Origin: Tychonema litorale BBK16
GTDB lineage: Bacteria > Cyanobacteriota > Cyanobacteriia > Cyanobacteriales > Microcoleaceae
Reading direction: 5' to 3'
NCBI RefSeq assembly: GCF_021648855.1
Contig: NZ_JAKJHX010000083.1
Location: 1 to 24,571, forward strand
Length of the DNA stretch: 24,571 bases
The position numbers and the translations under genes are program-made. Below are positions 24,472 to 24,571 of the stretch, in pieces (position 1 is the first letter of the stretch; each line of letters starts with the position of its first letter). Below the pieces are notes generated by a model. The model ran no database searches and was not told the origin of the DNA. It was given only the letters and a program-made list of their open reading frames with translations.

Positions 24472-24571
24472 GTGATATCACTTCCGGTAGCATCGGAATT
24501 ATTAGTGGCGGAAATTAGGAGACGGCAGTGCCGTGTCCCTACAATATTATTTTCGGTAGGGACACGGCACT
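24472..24571. repeat. Composite palindromic repeat, right terminal copy (inverted)
   Basis: Read on the minus strand this begins AGTGCCGTGTCCCTAC (24571-24556), then a 13-base spacer, GTAGGGACACGGCACT (24542-24527) running into the 25-base imperfect palindrome 24542-24518, and then the ATTCCGATGCTACCGGAA palindrome, ending in GTGATATCACC. This is the same series as positions 1-100. The last base of the window is the last base of the 16-mer. Confidence 0.85.

Noticed and set aside
1..24571. Whole window as a composite transposon bounded by inverted repeats
   Set aside because: No transposase is encoded, the contents are largely housekeeping genes, and the end repeat belongs to a multi-copy family; contig breakage is simpler.

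Overview
The window reads as chromosomal DNA of a filamentous, non-heterocystous type cyanobacterium (Oscillatoriales-like, for example Microcoleus, Oscillatoria or Kamptonema). The reasons are more than a dozen HIP1 octamers (GCGATCGC), long WD40/STAND genes with cyanobacterial family signatures, a cyanobacterial-style GlcD and DUF6671 protein, heptanucleotide tandem repeats, and many short extragenic palindromes. No rRNA, tRNA, CRISPR array, prophage or intact insertion sequence was seen. The genus is inference.

Layout. (1) 137-7542, minus strand: a two-gene unit in which a 449-aa P-loop ATPase is followed, with a 4-bp ATGA overlap, by a 2019-aa protein. The large protein has a degenerate NTPase-like head, a TPR-like region, an nSTAND/NACHT-type NTPase, a membrane segment and about 24 WD40 units. 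This is the best candidate for an undescribed signalling or conflict system. (2) 7742-10317, minus: a 2-oxoglutarate/Fe(II) prolyl-4-hydroxylase-like oxygenase, then purH (last two steps of IMP synthesis). (3) 10712-12604, plus: a histidine kinase whose second PAS domain has the full residue signature of a blue-light LOV domain. (4) 12667-15467, minus: EamA-type 4-TM transporter, DUF6671 zinc-ribbon protein and glycolate oxidase subunit glcD, tightly spaced and probably one operon. (5) 15610-16803, plus: membrane-anchored GT2 glycosyltransferase of the polyprenyl-phosphate sugar synthase type. (6) 17027-18349, minus: dihydroorotase pyrC; 18505-19110, plus: signal peptidase I. (7) 19294-22560, minus: PGM1-like ATP-grasp peptide ligase and, upstream of it, a GT39/ArnT-like membrane glycosyltransferase. 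(8) 22826-23947, plus: recA with a strong terminator, then a 58-aa two-TM membrane protein on the minus strand (24144-24320).

The intergenic DNA is unusually structured. Several palindrome families begin with GTAGGG and end with CCCTAC. A second, ATTCCGG-type palindrome often sits beside them. The first 100 bases of the window are related to the reverse complement of the last 100, so the sequence begins and ends in copies of the same composite repeat, as expected for a draft contig broken at repeats. A third, internally deleted copy lies just after recA, so the 58-aa gene is enclosed by facing composite repeats. Two 64-bp elements with GTAGGGTGC termini occur near 16.9 kb and 20.9 kb, the first nested inside a larger 135-bp inverted repeat.

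How the genes relate: purH and pyrC are housekeeping nucleotide synthesis, recA is recombination/repair, lepB is protein export, and glcD is photorespiratory glycolate oxidation. The GT2 enzyme, the EamA protein and the GT39-like enzyme could together make, flip and use a lipid-linked sugar, but that link is inference from family roles and proximity.
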